Part shown: piece by piece, positions 18,941-28,397 of the stretch
How the letters are laid out: each line of letters starts with the position of its first letter
Numbering within the stretch: the first letter of the stretch is position 1
Origin: Thalassotalea marina
Lineage (GTDB): Bacteria > Pseudomonadota > Gammaproteobacteria > Enterobacterales > Alteromonadaceae
Direction: 5' to 3'
DNA: 64,000 bases
Assembly: GCF_014656435.1 (NCBI RefSeq)
Contig: NZ_BNCK01000004.1
Location: 1 to 64,000 of the forward strand
Made by a program: the position numbers and the translations under genes
The notes under the pieces: generated by a model
Database searches by the model: none
Seen by the model: only the letters and a program-made list of their open reading frames with translations
Told to the model about the DNA's origin: nothing

Positions 18941-19587
18941 TGAAGCATTATAAATTAGTTATTTTTGACTGGGACGGCACGGTGATGGACTCGATAGACC
19001 GTATTGTCTCAGCCATGCGAAGCGCCGCACTTGATGTAGGATGTGATGTTCCAGCAAAAGATGCGGTTCGAAATATCATTGGGCTCAGTTTACCGGTCGC
19101 CATTGAAACCTTGTTTCCCAAAAGTGATCAGGCACAGGTATTAGCACTTAAAGAAAGCTACAAACATCATTATGTGAATGTTGACCAAACGCCAACTCCC
19201 ATTTTTGATTATGCAATTGAGCTTTTTCAATCACTAAAGCAGCAGGGCAAAGAGCTCGCTGTTGCTACAGGAAAAGCGCGAGATGGTTTAGAACGTGTAT
19301 GGCAAGAGACAAATACGGGGGTTTACTTTACCAGTTCAAGATGCGCTTACGAATGCGAATCTAAGCCGCATCCACAAATGCTAGAGCAGATAATGACAGA
19401 GTTAAATGTATTACCTGCAGACACTTTGATGATAGGTGACACGACTTACGATCTCGAAATGGCACAGCAAGCTGGAGTCGACAGCATTGGGGTTACCTTC
19501 GGTGTTCACAACGAAGTGCAGCTAAAAGCCTTTTCACCTAAAGCCATTATTAGTTGTTATACCGAATTGATTAAGTTATTGGTTTAA
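18940..19587 (+). CDS. HAD-superfamily phosphatase (phosphoglycolate phosphatase-like)
   Basis: The 215-residue protein has HAD motif I DWDGTVMDS (about 10-18), a helical cap, motif III around K104/K134 and motif IV GDTTYDLEMA. It looks like the GmhB/Gph-like group that commonly sits behind rluC in gammaproteobacteria. Its substrate is unknown; sugar phosphates are plausible. It starts on the last base of the rluC stop codon, so translation is coupled. Confidence 0.88.
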   Translation: MKHYKLVIFDWDGTVMDSIDRIVSAMRSAALDVGCDVPAKDAVRNIIGLSLPVAIETLFPKSDQAQVLALKESYKHHYVNVDQTPTPIFDYAIELFQSLKQQGKELAVATGKARDGLERVWQETNTGVYFTSSRCAYECESKPHPQMLEQIMTELNVLPADTLMIGDTTYDLEMAQQAGVDSIGVTFGVHNEVQLKAFSPKAIISCYTELIKLLV

Positions 19588-19603
19588 CTTGAGTTTAATA
19601 GTT

Positions 19604-19631
19604 AAAAAAAGCACCCTAGGGTGCTTTTTTT
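19604..19631. terminator. Bidirectional terminator
   Basis: AAGCACCC/GGGTGCTT, a near loop-less perfect palindrome flanked by A and T runs, lies between the convergent HAD phosphatase and mltD genes. The mltD stop codon overlaps it. Confidence 0.85.
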
Positions 19632-21267
19632 ATATGGCGTTAGTCACGTCTACAGTAAGTTTGAGCAACTGGCCAGGTTGTAGATATTTTGAACGACTGA
19701 TGTTATTCCAGCGCTCAATTTGTGCGATGCTGACATTAAATTTACTGGCGATACGGGCAAATGAGTCACCACGCCTTACCTTATAGGTAATATTACGAAC
19801 AATACTTTGCTGTGCACTGCTGGTTTGGGTTGGGGCGGTTGTTTTCGATTTTCGCCAAATCACTAATTTCTGACCAAGTTTTAAAGTATCTCTTGGCGCC
19901 ATGCCATTCCATTTGGCTAACTGTTTGTAATTTACACCATAAGCACGGCTTATATCCCAGAAAGTGTCACCAGATTTAACTATATGGGTTAGCTTTTCTG
20001 CGCCTCGCTCTTTATTTTGGGTTTTAGCTAAACGTTGTTCACTCGATAAAATATATTGATCGAGTGATCTAGCTGCAACAGGGATCAACAAGTGTTTGCC
20101 TGCTCGGATACGAGTTCCTGTTATGTTGTTAACTTGTTTTATCACGCCAATATCAGTATTAAATTTTTTCGCGATTTTACCTAAACTGTCGCCGTTTTTA
20201 ATTTGATACCTTTGCCATGCAAGTCGATCTTTATCACTTAGTTGGCTTAAACCAGTTTTAAACTGTTCAATTTTGTGATTAGGTAAAACTAAATAATGAG
20301 GCCCTTTGGGATCAGTTGCCCAGCGGTTAAAACCAGGGTTTAAGTGCTGTAGTTCTTTTAAGGATAACCCTGCAAGTTCAGCCGCTTTTGCTAAATCAAG
20401 TTGTGATCCTATATCTACTGCAGATATAACAGGCTTATCTTTGATTTGAAATAGTTTAATGTTGAAGTCGTCAGGACGTTTCACAATATCAGCGATGGCT
20501 AATAATTTAGGCACGTATGCTCGGGTTTCTTTAGGTAAATCTAACGACCAAAAGTCAGTGGGAATATTGCGCTTTTTATTATTTCGAACCGCACGTTGAA
20601 CCCTACCTTCTCCGGAGTTGTAAGCTGCTAGCGCTAACAACCAATCACCGTCAAAAAACTTATGTAAGTATTGTAAATACTTAATTGCACCTTGGGTTGA
20701 TGCAATGACATCTCTGCGCCCGTCATACCACCAGTTTTGTTTCATGCCAAAACGGGTACCAGTACCTGGAACAAACTGCCACATACCAGATGCTCGACCA
20801 TGTGAGTAAGCAAATGGATCAAAGGCGCTTTCTACGATAGGTAGTAAGGCGATATCCATTGGGATACCAGCTTTTTCAATCTCTTGCACTATATAGTGTA
20901 AAAAAGGCTCTGCGCGTTTTGCGACGCGATCTAAGTAAGCCTGATGATTGGCATACCAGTTACGTTGCACTACCACGCGTCGATTCTCTGGCACTTCAAA
21001 CACCAGTTGGTCGCGTATGCGTTGCCAAACATCTTCACTAATATTAGTGTCATCAGTCAAAGGGATAGAGACATCGTTGACAGGATGGATGATGTCAGCG
21101 GTTTCATCAGCATATAGTGCTGAGCTTATGTCAACAGGAGAGGCGACGTGTGAACAGTCAATATGTTCATCTATATTGGTTTGCAAGTTTGCGTCATTTG
21201 ACGAGCTTGTTGTTTGACAACCAGCCAGTAGGGCGAGCAAACTTAAAGAAAAAGGCAAATATCTCAT
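19630..21267 (-). CDS. mltD: Membrane-bound lytic transglycosylase D with three LysM domains
   Basis: The 545-residue lipoprotein has a lipobox LLAGC (cysteine about 17). The SLT domain (about 110-260) carries the catalytic glutamate in VESAFDPFA and the motif AAYNSGEGRV. Three LysM repeats follow at about 355-400, 430-475 and 495-540; E. coli MltD has two. It cleaves peptidoglycan to 1,6-anhydromuropeptides at the outer membrane. It lies next to gloB on the same strand with a 32-base gap, the classical mltD-gloB arrangement. Confidence 0.93.
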   Translation of the reverse strand: MRYLPFSLSLLALLAGCQTTSSSNDANLQTNIDEHIDCSHVASPVDISSALYADETADIIHPVNDVSIPLTDDTNISEDVWQRIRDQLVFEVPENRRVVVQRNWYANHQAYLDRVAKRAEPFLHYIVQEIEKAGIPMDIALLPIVESAFDPFAYSHGRASGMWQFVPGTGTRFGMKQNWWYDGRRDVIASTQGAIKYLQYLHKFFDGDWLLALAAYNSGEGRVQRAVRNNKKRNIPTDFWSLDLPKETRAYVPKLLAIADIVKRPDDFNIKLFQIKDKPVISAVDIGSQLDLAKAAELAGLSLKELQHLNPGFNRWATDPKGPHYLVLPNHKIEQFKTGLSQLSDKDRLAWQRYQIKNGDSLGKIAKKFNTDIGVIKQVNNITGTRIRAGKHLLIPVAARSLDQYILSSEQRLAKTQNKERGAEKLTHIVKSGDTFWDISRAYGVNYKQLAKWNGMAPRDTLKLGQKLVIWRKSKTTAPTQTSSAQQSIVRNITYKVRRGDSFARIASKFNVSIAQIERWNNISRSKYLQPGQLLKLTVDVTNAI

Positions 21268-21299
21268 GAAATCTCTTCTATAAAATTCGTTAACAACAG

Positions 21300-22082
21300 C
21301 TAAAAGTTATCTTTCCATAATCGGATAGCAGTAAATACTTCCAGCTCGGTTAATAATTGTTGGCCAACATATTCTTGGGCACTTTGTTTTATTTCATTTT
21401 CGCCACATCGTAAAAATGGGTTAATTTTTAGTTCTTGTGCAATGTTAGTTGGTATTGTTGATTTATTTTGTTGTCGTAAGGTAACTACTTGATTGTAATA
21501 ATCGACCATAGCCCTGTTATTTGGTTCAACACTCAGCGCAAAATTTAAGTTTGCCAAGGTATATTCGTGAGTGCAATACACTTTTGTTGTGCCTGGCAGC
21601 TGTTTGAGTTTATTTAATGACTGATGCATTTGCTTTAAAGTACCATCGAACAAACGCCCACATCCAGCTGAAAATAGTGTGTCACCGCAAAAAAGAAGGT
21701 CATCAGTTAAGTAACCAATGTGGTCTAGTGTATGTCCGGGTAACGATAACACTTGAAGTGAAACATCTAGGTGGCTTAACTCAACAATGTCATCTTGAGT
21801 AACAGGATGTGTAACCGTTGGAATTTTTGGCGTATTTGGCCCATAAACGGTTAAAGCATGACCTAATTTAGCACAATGCTGAGAAAGTACCGGGATGCCC
21901 TCAGTATGATCCCAATGATTGTGGGTTATTAATAAACTAACTAATGAAAGCTGGTTGTCCGCTAAAAATTTTAAACAAACCTCGGCATCGCCAGGATCAA
22001 CTAAAGTAACGGTTTTATTAGATTCGTTTATCAGTGCCCATATATAGTTGTCGTTAAAGGCTTTTATCGCTTTTATTTTCAT
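21300..22082 (-). CDS. gloB: Hydroxyacylglutathione hydrolase (glyoxalase II)
   Basis: The 260-residue metallo-beta-lactamase-fold protein has the metal motif THNHWDHTEG (about 54-63), LPGHTLDHIGY, FCGDTLFSAGCGRLFDG and THEYTLANLNFA. The C-terminal substrate-binding domain with NPFLRCG is intact. It hydrolyses S-lactoylglutathione in methylglyoxal detoxification. It is divergent from a methyltransferase gene, as in E. coli (gloB/yafS). Confidence 0.95.
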   Translation of the reverse strand: MKIKAIKAFNDNYIWALINESNKTVTLVDPGDAEVCLKFLADNQLSLVSLLITHNHWDHTEGIPVLSQHCAKLGHALTVYGPNTPKIPTVTHPVTQDDIVELSHLDVSLQVLSLPGHTLDHIGYLTDDLLFCGDTLFSAGCGRLFDGTLKQMHQSLNKLKQLPGTTKVYCTHEYTLANLNFALSVEPNNRAMVDYYNQVVTLRQQNKSTIPTNIAQELKINPFLRCGENEIKQSAQEYVGQQLLTELEVFTAIRLWKDNF

Positions 22083-22213
22083 ATGACTTTTACTTATGCA
22101 CCCTGTGACATACGTGTACCTAAATGCTAATATCCTTGCATAGTTTAACCTTAACGTTTTTTTTTATAAACGTTTGCCTTAATTAATGACAAATTAGCAA
22201 CAGTGTAGGGTAT

Positions 22214-22960
22214 ATGAAACCAGCTTTAGCGTTTAGACAGCCTCATGCGCCAGCTTCATGGGATAGATTACCCAATGGCGAGCTAATTGCTCAGGAAATT
22301 AGCAGTATTCTCGCGCCTTGGTGGCCCAAGTTTTTTGGTTATTATTTACTAAAAATAGGTGCTCTTAGTGGGGCATTAGATACGTCTATTTCGACGATAA
22401 CCAACCATGTCACCATTGCTGATCATAAACATAACACCAATATATATGCAGAAATTGACGACTTACCCATTTTAGAACATAGTGTTGACGTTTGTTTATT
22501 AAGCCATGTATTGGAATTCAGTCTTGATCCTCATCATGTGATCCGTGAAGCGAATCGTGTGTTAATTCCGAATGGATATCTAGTTATTACCGGTTATAAC
22601 CCAATAAGTTTAGCAGGCTTAAATAGTTTTATTCCTTATCGAAAAAATCAGGCACCATGGAATGAGCGCTTTTTTTCGCCCATGCGTGTGAAAGATTGGT
22701 TAGATTTAATGGGGTATGAAATATTAGCTGACGAAAGGTGTATGCATTCCAGCCTTGCAAAGCCTATTAGTCAAAACAGCATTGCGCGTCACACTCGTCA
22801 ATACATGCAACGATTGTTTCCAAGCTTAGGTTCAATCTACGTGATTATCGCAAAAAAACGGGTATTGCCACTAACACCAATTAAGCCACGATGGAAATTA
22901 AAACCTAAATTGGCACCAATTAATGTGTCTTCGATACATTCTTCTCGTCGACCTAAATAA
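22214..22960 (+). CDS. SAM-dependent methyltransferase (YafS-like)
   Basis: The 248-residue class I methyltransferase is of the type found beside gloB. The SAM-binding glycine motif is degenerate, but the later motifs LPILEHSVDVCLLSHVLEF and REANRVLIPNGYLVITGYNP are clear. Its substrate is unknown. ATG 22214 lies 14 bases after AGGGTA-like sequence. The Nif3-like gene follows after 10 bases and is probably in the same transcript. Confidence 0.8.
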   Translation: MKPALAFRQPHAPASWDRLPNGELIAQEISSILAPWWPKFFGYYLLKIGALSGALDTSISTITNHVTIADHKHNTNIYAEIDDLPILEHSVDVCLLSHVLEFSLDPHHVIREANRVLIPNGYLVITGYNPISLAGLNSFIPYRKNQAPWNERFFSPMRVKDWLDLMGYEILADERCMHSSLAKPISQNSIARHTRQYMQRLFPSLGSIYVIIAKKRVLPLTPIKPRWKLKPKLAPINVSSIHSSRRPK

Positions 22961-22970
22961 TAGAGCTACA

Positions 22971-23729
22971 ATGAAAACTTTAGAATTTGAACGCTATTTA
23001 AACGAATTATTAAAACCAGAATTAATTAAAGATTACTGCCCAAATGGCTTGCAAGTGCAAGGCACAGATGAAATAAAGCATATAGTGACTGGCGTTACCG
23101 CTACACAGGCATTGATTGAACAAGCTATCGTGGAAAAAGCTGATGCTATTGTGGTGCACCATGGCTATTTTTGGAAAAACGAGTCGTATGTACTTCGTGG
23201 AATGAAATATAAAAGAATTAAAGCGTTGATGGATAACAACATCAATTTATTCGCTTATCATCTGCCGATTGATATTCATCCTGTACTTGGAAATAATGCA
23301 CAACTGGCCAAAATGTGGCAAATAAATGATGTACAGCCATTAGAAGTGGGTAATGCTTTAAGTGTTTCTATGCGGGGGCAGTTTGAGCAAGCTTTATCAG
23401 CTGCAGAGTTAAAAGCCAGAATCGACCAATCTCTAGGCCGAGAAAGCTTACACATTGCCCCTGCAAGTAACAAAGAGATAAAAACTGTTGCTTGGTGCAG
23501 TGGTGGTGGCCAAAACTATATCGAATTGGCAGCAGAACATGGGATTGACGCTTTTATCTCTGGAGAGGTGTCTGAGCAAACTACCCATATCGCACACGAG
23601 ATGGACATCCACTTTTATGCGGCAGGCCATCACGCGACAGAAAGATATGGCGTAAAGGCACTAGCTGAGTATTTGCAAAACGAGTTACCAATAACCACTA
23701 AGTTTATTGATATCGATAACCCGGTATAG
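22971..23729 (+). CDS. Nif3-like dinuclear metal-centre protein (YbgI)
   Basis: ATG 22971 gives MKTLEFERYLNELL, the normal start of the family, for 252 residues. Metal ligands are visible in VVHHGYFWKNE, HLPIDIH and AGHHATERYG. The family forms a toroidal hexamer with two metal ions per subunit. Its enzymatic role is unsettled, with proposed links to GTP cyclohydrolase-like activity. A terminator-like hairpin follows. Confidence 0.9.
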   Translation: MKTLEFERYLNELLKPELIKDYCPNGLQVQGTDEIKHIVTGVTATQALIEQAIVEKADAIVVHHGYFWKNESYVLRGMKYKRIKALMDNNINLFAYHLPIDIHPVLGNNAQLAKMWQINDVQPLEVGNALSVSMRGQFEQALSAAELKARIDQSLGRESLHIAPASNKEIKTVAWCSGGGQNYIELAAEHGIDAFISGEVSEQTTHIAHEMDIHFYAAGHHATERYGVKALAEYLQNELPITTKFIDIDNPV

Positions 23730-23753
23730 TAACTAAACCAACCTAATACTATA

Positions 23754-23793
23754 AGTGGGTAAAATGGTTAAAGCTAAAAGCTTTTTACCCACT
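23754..23793. terminator. Terminator-like hairpin between convergent genes
   Basis: AGTGGGTAAAA (23754-23764) pairs with TTTTACCCACT (23783-23793). It overlaps the 3-prime end of elyC. There is no long T-run outside the stem. Confidence 0.6.
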
Positions 23794-24529
23794 GAATAAT
23801 TTGTCCTAGCGTTTCATACCAAGCATTTGTCGTTTGCTGCAGTTCCTGCACAGTTGGTACGTAATATCCCCAATCTTTATTATTGTTAATGCCTTTTACC
23901 CATGGGCTTGCGGGAGCTGCGATAACATTTGCCCCTTCACGTTTAAAATAGGCTACGCTTCTTGGCATATGATCTGCATTTGTCACCAGTGCAACCTTTT
24001 TACCACTGACTCTTGGCGCAATTAACTGGGCTTCCTCTTCTGTATCTTTAGGAAAACTCTCTACAAATATTTTTCTCTCTGGCACGCCTAAGCTTGTTAA
24101 AGCTTGCTTAACTTTGATGGCATTTGATTCTTCGTTATTAAACGCTGAGCCTGATGTGATAATTTGAGCTTCTGGGTGTAAATGATAAATACGAAGCCCT
24201 TCTACCATGCGTTGTAAAGAGCATGGCTTTAACTGAGAAGTCGCAGGCCAAGCGGTGTCAGTGGTATGCCCACATCCTAAAATTACAATATAGTCTAACT
24301 GGTTTTGTTTGGTAAATGCTGGATAGTCATTTTCATGAGGTAACATCAGATGATCACTTACCCAGGGAATACTGGAAACAACAAGTATTAAGGTGGCTAA
24401 TAATAAGGATTTAAAACTTTTTGCCTCATGTTTTTTAAAGGTTAATAGGGAAAAAATGAGCAATACGATCACAATACTCATTGGCATCAGTAACAAGCCA
24501 ATAATCTTTTTTAAGATAAATAAATCCAT
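23774..24529 (-). CDS. elyC: YdcF/ElyC family envelope protein
   Basis: From ATG 24529 the protein has about 251 residues and begins MDLFILKKIIGLLL. There are two N-terminal membrane segments and then a DUF218 domain with YIVILGCGH, ITSGSAFNNEESNA, ESFPKDTEEEA and LVTNADHMPRS. ElyC of E. coli acts in lipid-carrier/peptidoglycan homeostasis. The upstream in-frame start would add 13 residues without a good ribosome site. It converges with the Nif3-like gene. Confidence 0.82.
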   Translation of the reverse strand: MDLFILKKIIGLLLMPMSIVIVLLIFSLLTFKKHEAKSFKSLLLATLILVVSSIPWVSDHLMLPHENDYPAFTKQNQLDYIVILGCGHTTDTAWPATSQLKPCSLQRMVEGLRIYHLHPEAQIITSGSAFNNEESNAIKVKQALTSLGVPERKIFVESFPKDTEEEAQLIAPRVSGKKVALVTNADHMPRSVAYFKREGANVIAAPASPWVKGINNNKDWGYYVPTVQELQQTTNAWYETLGQIIQWVKSF

Positions 24530-24683
24530 TAAGTCACACTCGTTATTTATTTCTATTAATAATATCAACTAAGTCTATGAAAGTGGATGAGAAAAAATAA
24601 TTTTATCGCAACGCTTGTATTTTTAATTGATATAACGTTAAATACGCTTTCATCAAGATTAGACTAAATACTCAATTTTGATG
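24530..24683 (+). promoter_or_regulatory. Promoter region upstream of the lysine riboswitch
   Basis: AT-rich spacer between elyC and the riboswitch. TTGTAT (from about 24615) and TTAAAT, 17 bases apart, could be the -35 and -10 of lysC. No gene is visible. Confidence 0.35.
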
Positions 24684-24880
24684 TACCAGAAGAGGTGCGG
24701 TAGCCAGGTAGTTGACAAGAGGAACCACAATTCCTACGACTGTTAATGAGGGGGACTACCGCCGAGGACAATTTGTGTGTGGCACAAGTTTGTTCGGTCA
24801 CTAAGGTTGAATCCTTAGGGCTGTCACCTCTGCTTACTTGTGTTGAGCAGATATGGTGGAGAGCTTCTGGCTGGAAATAA
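24684..24880 (+). ncRNA. Lysine riboswitch (L box) controlling lysC
   Basis: The P1 stem AGAGGTG (24691-24697) pairs with CACCTCT (24825-24831). Conserved core blocks are seen: GCGGTAGCCAGGTAG, GAGGGGGACTACCGCCGAGG and GGTTGAATCCTTAGGGCTGTC. They follow the E. coli lysC leader closely. After the aptamer, ATGGTGGAGAGCTTCTGG resembles the E. coli expression platform. Its CTTCTGG can pair with CCAGAAG at 24686-24692, overlapping P1, which gives a plausible switch. No strong terminator with a T-run was seen, so control may be translational or through RNA decay. Confidence 0.92.
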
Positions 24881-25021
24881 TTGTTGTCAATTCAAACTAT
24901 TGCTTTTCAGTCATGCTCTTCCTTGTGTTTTGTTTGTCGTAGAATCGACAATTAGGGAGAACTTTTCAATGTTTTCAATTAAGCTTTTGCCAAGCGATTT
25001 CTATCAACGTGAGGCGTTAAT

Positions 25022-26374
25022 ATGACTTTACCAACTTTAACTGTTTCAAAGTTTGGTGGCACTAGTGTTGCCGACCATCCTGCAATGCTGCGTTGTGCTC
25101 AGATTATTAAAAATGATTCAAGCAACCGAGTGGTTGTTGTTTCTGCAAGTGCAGGTGTGACTAACTTTTTAGTACGTTTGGCACAAGCTGATGTATCAGC
25201 AACAGAGCAAGCAGAAATTATCGAGCAAATTCGTCAAATCCAGTATCGAATTACTGCACAGCTTGAACAGGAAAGTGAGTTAAATGCTACGGTAGAGCAG
25301 TTACTTGAAGAGCTTGCTGCATATGCAGAAGCTCAGGCATTAAACCATAGTTCACGTATTGCAGATTCAATTCTTGCATTTGGTGAACAGTTAAGTTCAA
25401 GATTATTTGTGCAGGTACTTAACTCTATTGGGGTTAACGCGCAGTATTTTGATGTAAGACAAGTCATGAAAACAAACGACTTGTTTGGCAAAGCGGTTGT
25501 TAATATTGAAAAATTGAAAGTGCAATGTAACACCTTGTTAAAAGATAAACTGGCTGATTGTGTTATCGTGACACAAGGCTTCATTGGACAGAACGACGCT
25601 GAACAAACAACAACGTTAGGTCGTGGTGGTTCTGATTACAGTGCAGCTTTATTAGCTGAAGCGCTTGATGCTAATAGTTTAGCGATTTGGACAGATGTTG
25701 TTGGCATTTTTACCACAGATCCTCGTATTACTGATCAGGCTCGTTCGATTAAAGAAATTAGCTTTGGTGAAGCTGCGGAAATGGCAACCTTTGGTGCGAA
25801 GATCCTGCACCCCGCAACGTTAATTCCAGCGATGAGACAAAATATTCCAGTGTTTGTTGGTTCAAGCAAGGAGCCTGAAAAGGGCGGTACTCTGATCCAA
25901 AAATCGGTGGAATCAGCGCCAACTTATCGTGCAATTGCATTAAGAAGAGAGCAAACCTTAGTAACGGTTAGAAGCCCTGCAATGTTGCACGCTAGTGGCT
26001 TTTTAGCGAAAGTATTTGCTGTACTGGCTAAACATGAATTGAGTGTTGATTTAATTACCACCAGTGAAATCAGTGTCGCAATGACGTTTGATAATCCAAC
26101 CGGATCAACTCAAGCCTTGTTAAACTCAACGGTAGTACAGGAGCTTGAACAGCTTTGTGAAGTATCTGTTGAACACGGTTTATCGTTAGTTGCTGTGGTT
26201 GGCAACAAAATCCATAAAACTAATGGTGTTGGAACAAGTATTTTTGACGCGCTATCTGGCGTTAATGTTCGCATGATTTGTCATGGTGCCAGCGAACATA
26301 ACTTATGTTTCTTAGTGAATGAAAATCAAGCTAATGAAGCGGTAGAGAAATTACATACCAGCTTATTTGCCTAG
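25022..26374 (+). CDS. lysC: Lysine-sensitive aspartokinase III
   Basis: The 450-residue protein starts the lysine/diaminopimelate branch by phosphorylating aspartate. KFGGTSVAD (about 10-18) binds the substrate, TLGRGGSDYSAALLAEAL is the nucleotide site, and two C-terminal ACT domains (about 310-445) bind lysine. Length and motifs fit LysC of E. coli. The start follows GAGG by six bases. The lysine riboswitch directly upstream gives a second level of end-product control. Confidence 0.95.
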   Translation: MTLPTLTVSKFGGTSVADHPAMLRCAQIIKNDSSNRVVVVSASAGVTNFLVRLAQADVSATEQAEIIEQIRQIQYRITAQLEQESELNATVEQLLEELAAYAEAQALNHSSRIADSILAFGEQLSSRLFVQVLNSIGVNAQYFDVRQVMKTNDLFGKAVVNIEKLKVQCNTLLKDKLADCVIVTQGFIGQNDAEQTTTLGRGGSDYSAALLAEALDANSLAIWTDVVGIFTTDPRITDQARSIKEISFGEAAEMATFGAKILHPATLIPAMRQNIPVFVGSSKEPEKGGTLIQKSVESAPTYRAIALRREQTLVTVRSPAMLHASGFLAKVFAVLAKHELSVDLITTSEISVAMTFDNPTGSTQALLNSTVVQELEQLCEVSVEHGLSLVAVVGNKIHKTNGVGTSIFDALSGVNVRMICHGASEHNLCFLVNENQANEAVEKLHTSLFA

Positions 26375-26397
26375 TAATAATAGTAGCAATGGCCAAA

Positions 26398-26829
26398 TTA
26401 GCGGTCATTGCTATACATCTTGTCATCGTAAATTTTATCGATATACCACTTATCAGCCACATTAACTAAGTGTACTTTTCTTATTTCTTTAACACGCTTA
26501 TCGTTATAAAAACCGTCAAATAAAACTGTGAGAGTGCCACTTGAATAAAACTCTGAGCGCATAACTTTATCGCCTAGTGCAGAGTTAATGGTGACTTTGT
26601 CGAATGATAAGAATAAGTATTGACGAGCAAAATGCTTGGCACTTTTGTACTTTGCAAGCTCTTTCTTTAGATCATCTGAAGCGAAGCTACGCGCTTTTTC
26701 TATATTTTTATCGTTATAAATAGCAGAAAAAAAGTTAATCGCTGCGTCTTCTGGTTTTACTTTATCTTGCTTACCGCAGGCAGAAACTATTAACACTATC
26801 CCAACAATGAATAATACGTTTTTGAGCAT
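26398..26829 (-). CDS. Small lipoprotein, possibly DUF4878-like
   Basis: The 143-residue protein has a signal peptide and lipobox VSAC (cysteine about 18). The rest looks like an NTF2-like fold: AAINFFSAIYNDKNIEKARSF resembles DUF4878 proteins, and the end VADKWYIDKIY is typical of such folds. Its function is unknown. It is convergent with lysC; an imperfect inverted repeat TAGCAATG/CATTGCTA spans the junction. Confidence 0.6.
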   Translation of the reverse strand: MLKNVLFIVGIVLIVSACGKQDKVKPEDAAINFFSAIYNDKNIEKARSFASDDLKKELAKYKSAKHFARQYLFLSFDKVTINSALGDKVMRSEFYSSGTLTVLFDGFYNDKRVKEIRKVHLVNVADKWYIDKIYDDKMYSNDR

Positions 26830-26971
26830 AATATAAAAACTAACTGTGACTTTATTTTAAAAAGTATATCAGTTAGTTTTTATTTTTCCGTGAAGTTGAT
26901 AAATAACCTCAACTTTTTATAAATTGTTGAGACTAGAAACCTAATGGATATGTCTAGCTGTGGTTCATAGA

Positions 26972-27628
26972 TTATTCGTAATCAAGCGGGTCGGTTGCAT
27001 TATTGTCACGAAAAGCTTCGAGTCTCTCGTCACACGCACCACATTTACCACAGGCTTTTTCTCTGCCGTTGTAACATGTCCAAGTTTGGCTGTAATCTAA
27101 ACCCATTTTAAGGCCGTCGGTTAAAATATCAGTTTTAGTTACCGTTAAGTAGGGGCTAAAAATTTCCACGGGTTGGTAGTTGGCGATTTGGCAAACATCA
27201 TTCATTTTTTCAACAAACTCAGGGCGACAGTCTGGATAAATTGCATGATCACCTGAGTGAGCGCCATAATAAACTTGGCTTGCCTCCACTGAAACTGCAT
27301 AGCCAACAGCAAGTGATAACAAAATCATATTACGGTTAGGAACAACCGTCGATTTCATGCTCTCTTCTTCATAATGGCCTTCTGGAATGTCGATATCGTC
27401 AGTCAGAGATGAACCCGCTAATAATTGATTAATTGCTGTAATATCAATAATTTTATGCGGTATGTTCAAACTTTTGCATACGGCTGCTGCGCAGTCGAGT
27501 TCTTTAACGTGGCGCTGACCATAATCGAAAGATAGCGCGTACACTTGTTTGCCATCTTTTACTGCTCGATTTAGCACGGTAAATGAATCCATGCCGCCAG
27601 AGTAAATAACAACGACTTTATTGCTCAT
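26972..27628 (-). CDS. queC: 7-cyano-7-deazaguanine synthase QueC
   Basis: The 218-residue PP-loop enzyme has the ATP motif SGGMDS (about 10-15) and zinc-binding cysteines in [15 protein letters not shown] near the C-terminus. It converts 7-carboxy-7-deazaguanine to preQ0 in queuosine biosynthesis. It is divergent from queE, which makes its substrate. A TATAAT at 27647-27652 lies in the 87-base gap between them. Confidence 0.95.
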   Translation of the reverse strand: MSNKVVVIYSGGMDSFTVLNRAVKDGKQVYALSFDYGQRHVKELDCAAAVCKSLNIPHKIIDITAINQLLAGSSLTDDIDIPEGHYEEESMKSTVVPNRNMILLSLAVGYAVSVEASQVYYGAHSGDHAIYPDCRPEFVEKMNDVCQIANYQPVEIFSPYLTVTKTDILTDGLKMGLDYSQTWTCYNGREKACGKCGACDERLEAFRDNNATDPLDYE

Positions 27629-27715
27629 ATTTTTTGCTCACTGGGGTATAATAGAAAACTTTGGCATTTTACTTTAATTCCAGCACTGGATAAATAGGCA
27701 GTTTCTAGCAGGTTT

Positions 27716-28390
27716 ATGAACGTTTCCTACAAAATTAATGAGTTATTTGAAACTATTCAAGGTGAAGGCAGTTTTACTGGCCAGCCTTCAATATTTTTAC
27801 GTTTGCAAGGGTGTCCTGTGGGTTGTTCTTGGTGTGATACTAAACACACGTGGGAAATTGATGTGAAAGATCAAGTGCCTACGCCTGATATGGTCAATAA
27901 ACCACAAGAATCTACAACATGGGCGACCATGTCTATTGACGATATCTTGTCGACTTTTAATAACGAAGGCTATAAAGCAAAACACGTAGTGATCACTGGT
28001 GGTGAGCCTTGTATGGAAGATTTAACGCCACTTTGCCAAGCATTAGAAGCGAGTGGTTTTAGTTGCCAAATTGAGACATCAGGCACTTTTGAGATCAGAA
28101 CTACAGACGCTTGTTGGGTTACCGTGTCGCCAAAAGTTAATATGAAGGGCGGTTACGACATTTTAAGTTCTGCAATGCAAAGAGCCGATGAAATTAAACA
28201 TCCGGTAGCGACAGAGGCTCATGTTGACGATCTGAAAAGACTGTTAAAACAGCATCAAGTGGAACATAAGCCAGTATATTTACAACCGATCAGCCAAAAA
28301 ACGCGTGCTACCGAGCTCGCAATCGCCACCTGTATAGAAAATAACTGGCGTTTATCTGTACAAGTTCACAAATACTTAGGTATTGAGTAA
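27716..28390 (+). CDS. queE: 7-carboxy-7-deazaguanine synthase QueE (radical SAM)
   Basis: The 224-residue protein has the radical SAM cluster motif C33-PVG-C37-SW-C40. FETIQGEGSFTGQPSIFLRLQG and VITGGEP are family hallmarks. It rearranges 6-carboxytetrahydropterin to 7-carboxy-7-deazaguanine. The longer internal insertion (about 60-75) fits the E. coli-type subgroup. A 13-bp hairpin separates it from the convergent histidine kinase gene. Confidence 0.95.
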   Translation: MNVSYKINELFETIQGEGSFTGQPSIFLRLQGCPVGCSWCDTKHTWEIDVKDQVPTPDMVNKPQESTTWATMSIDDILSTFNNEGYKAKHVVITGGEPCMEDLTPLCQALEASGFSCQIETSGTFEIRTTDACWVTVSPKVNMKGGYDILSSAMQRADEIKHPVATEAHVDDLKRLLKQHQVEHKPVYLQPISQKTRATELAIATCIENNWRLSVQVHKYLGIE

Positions 28391-28397
28391 ATGAGTA

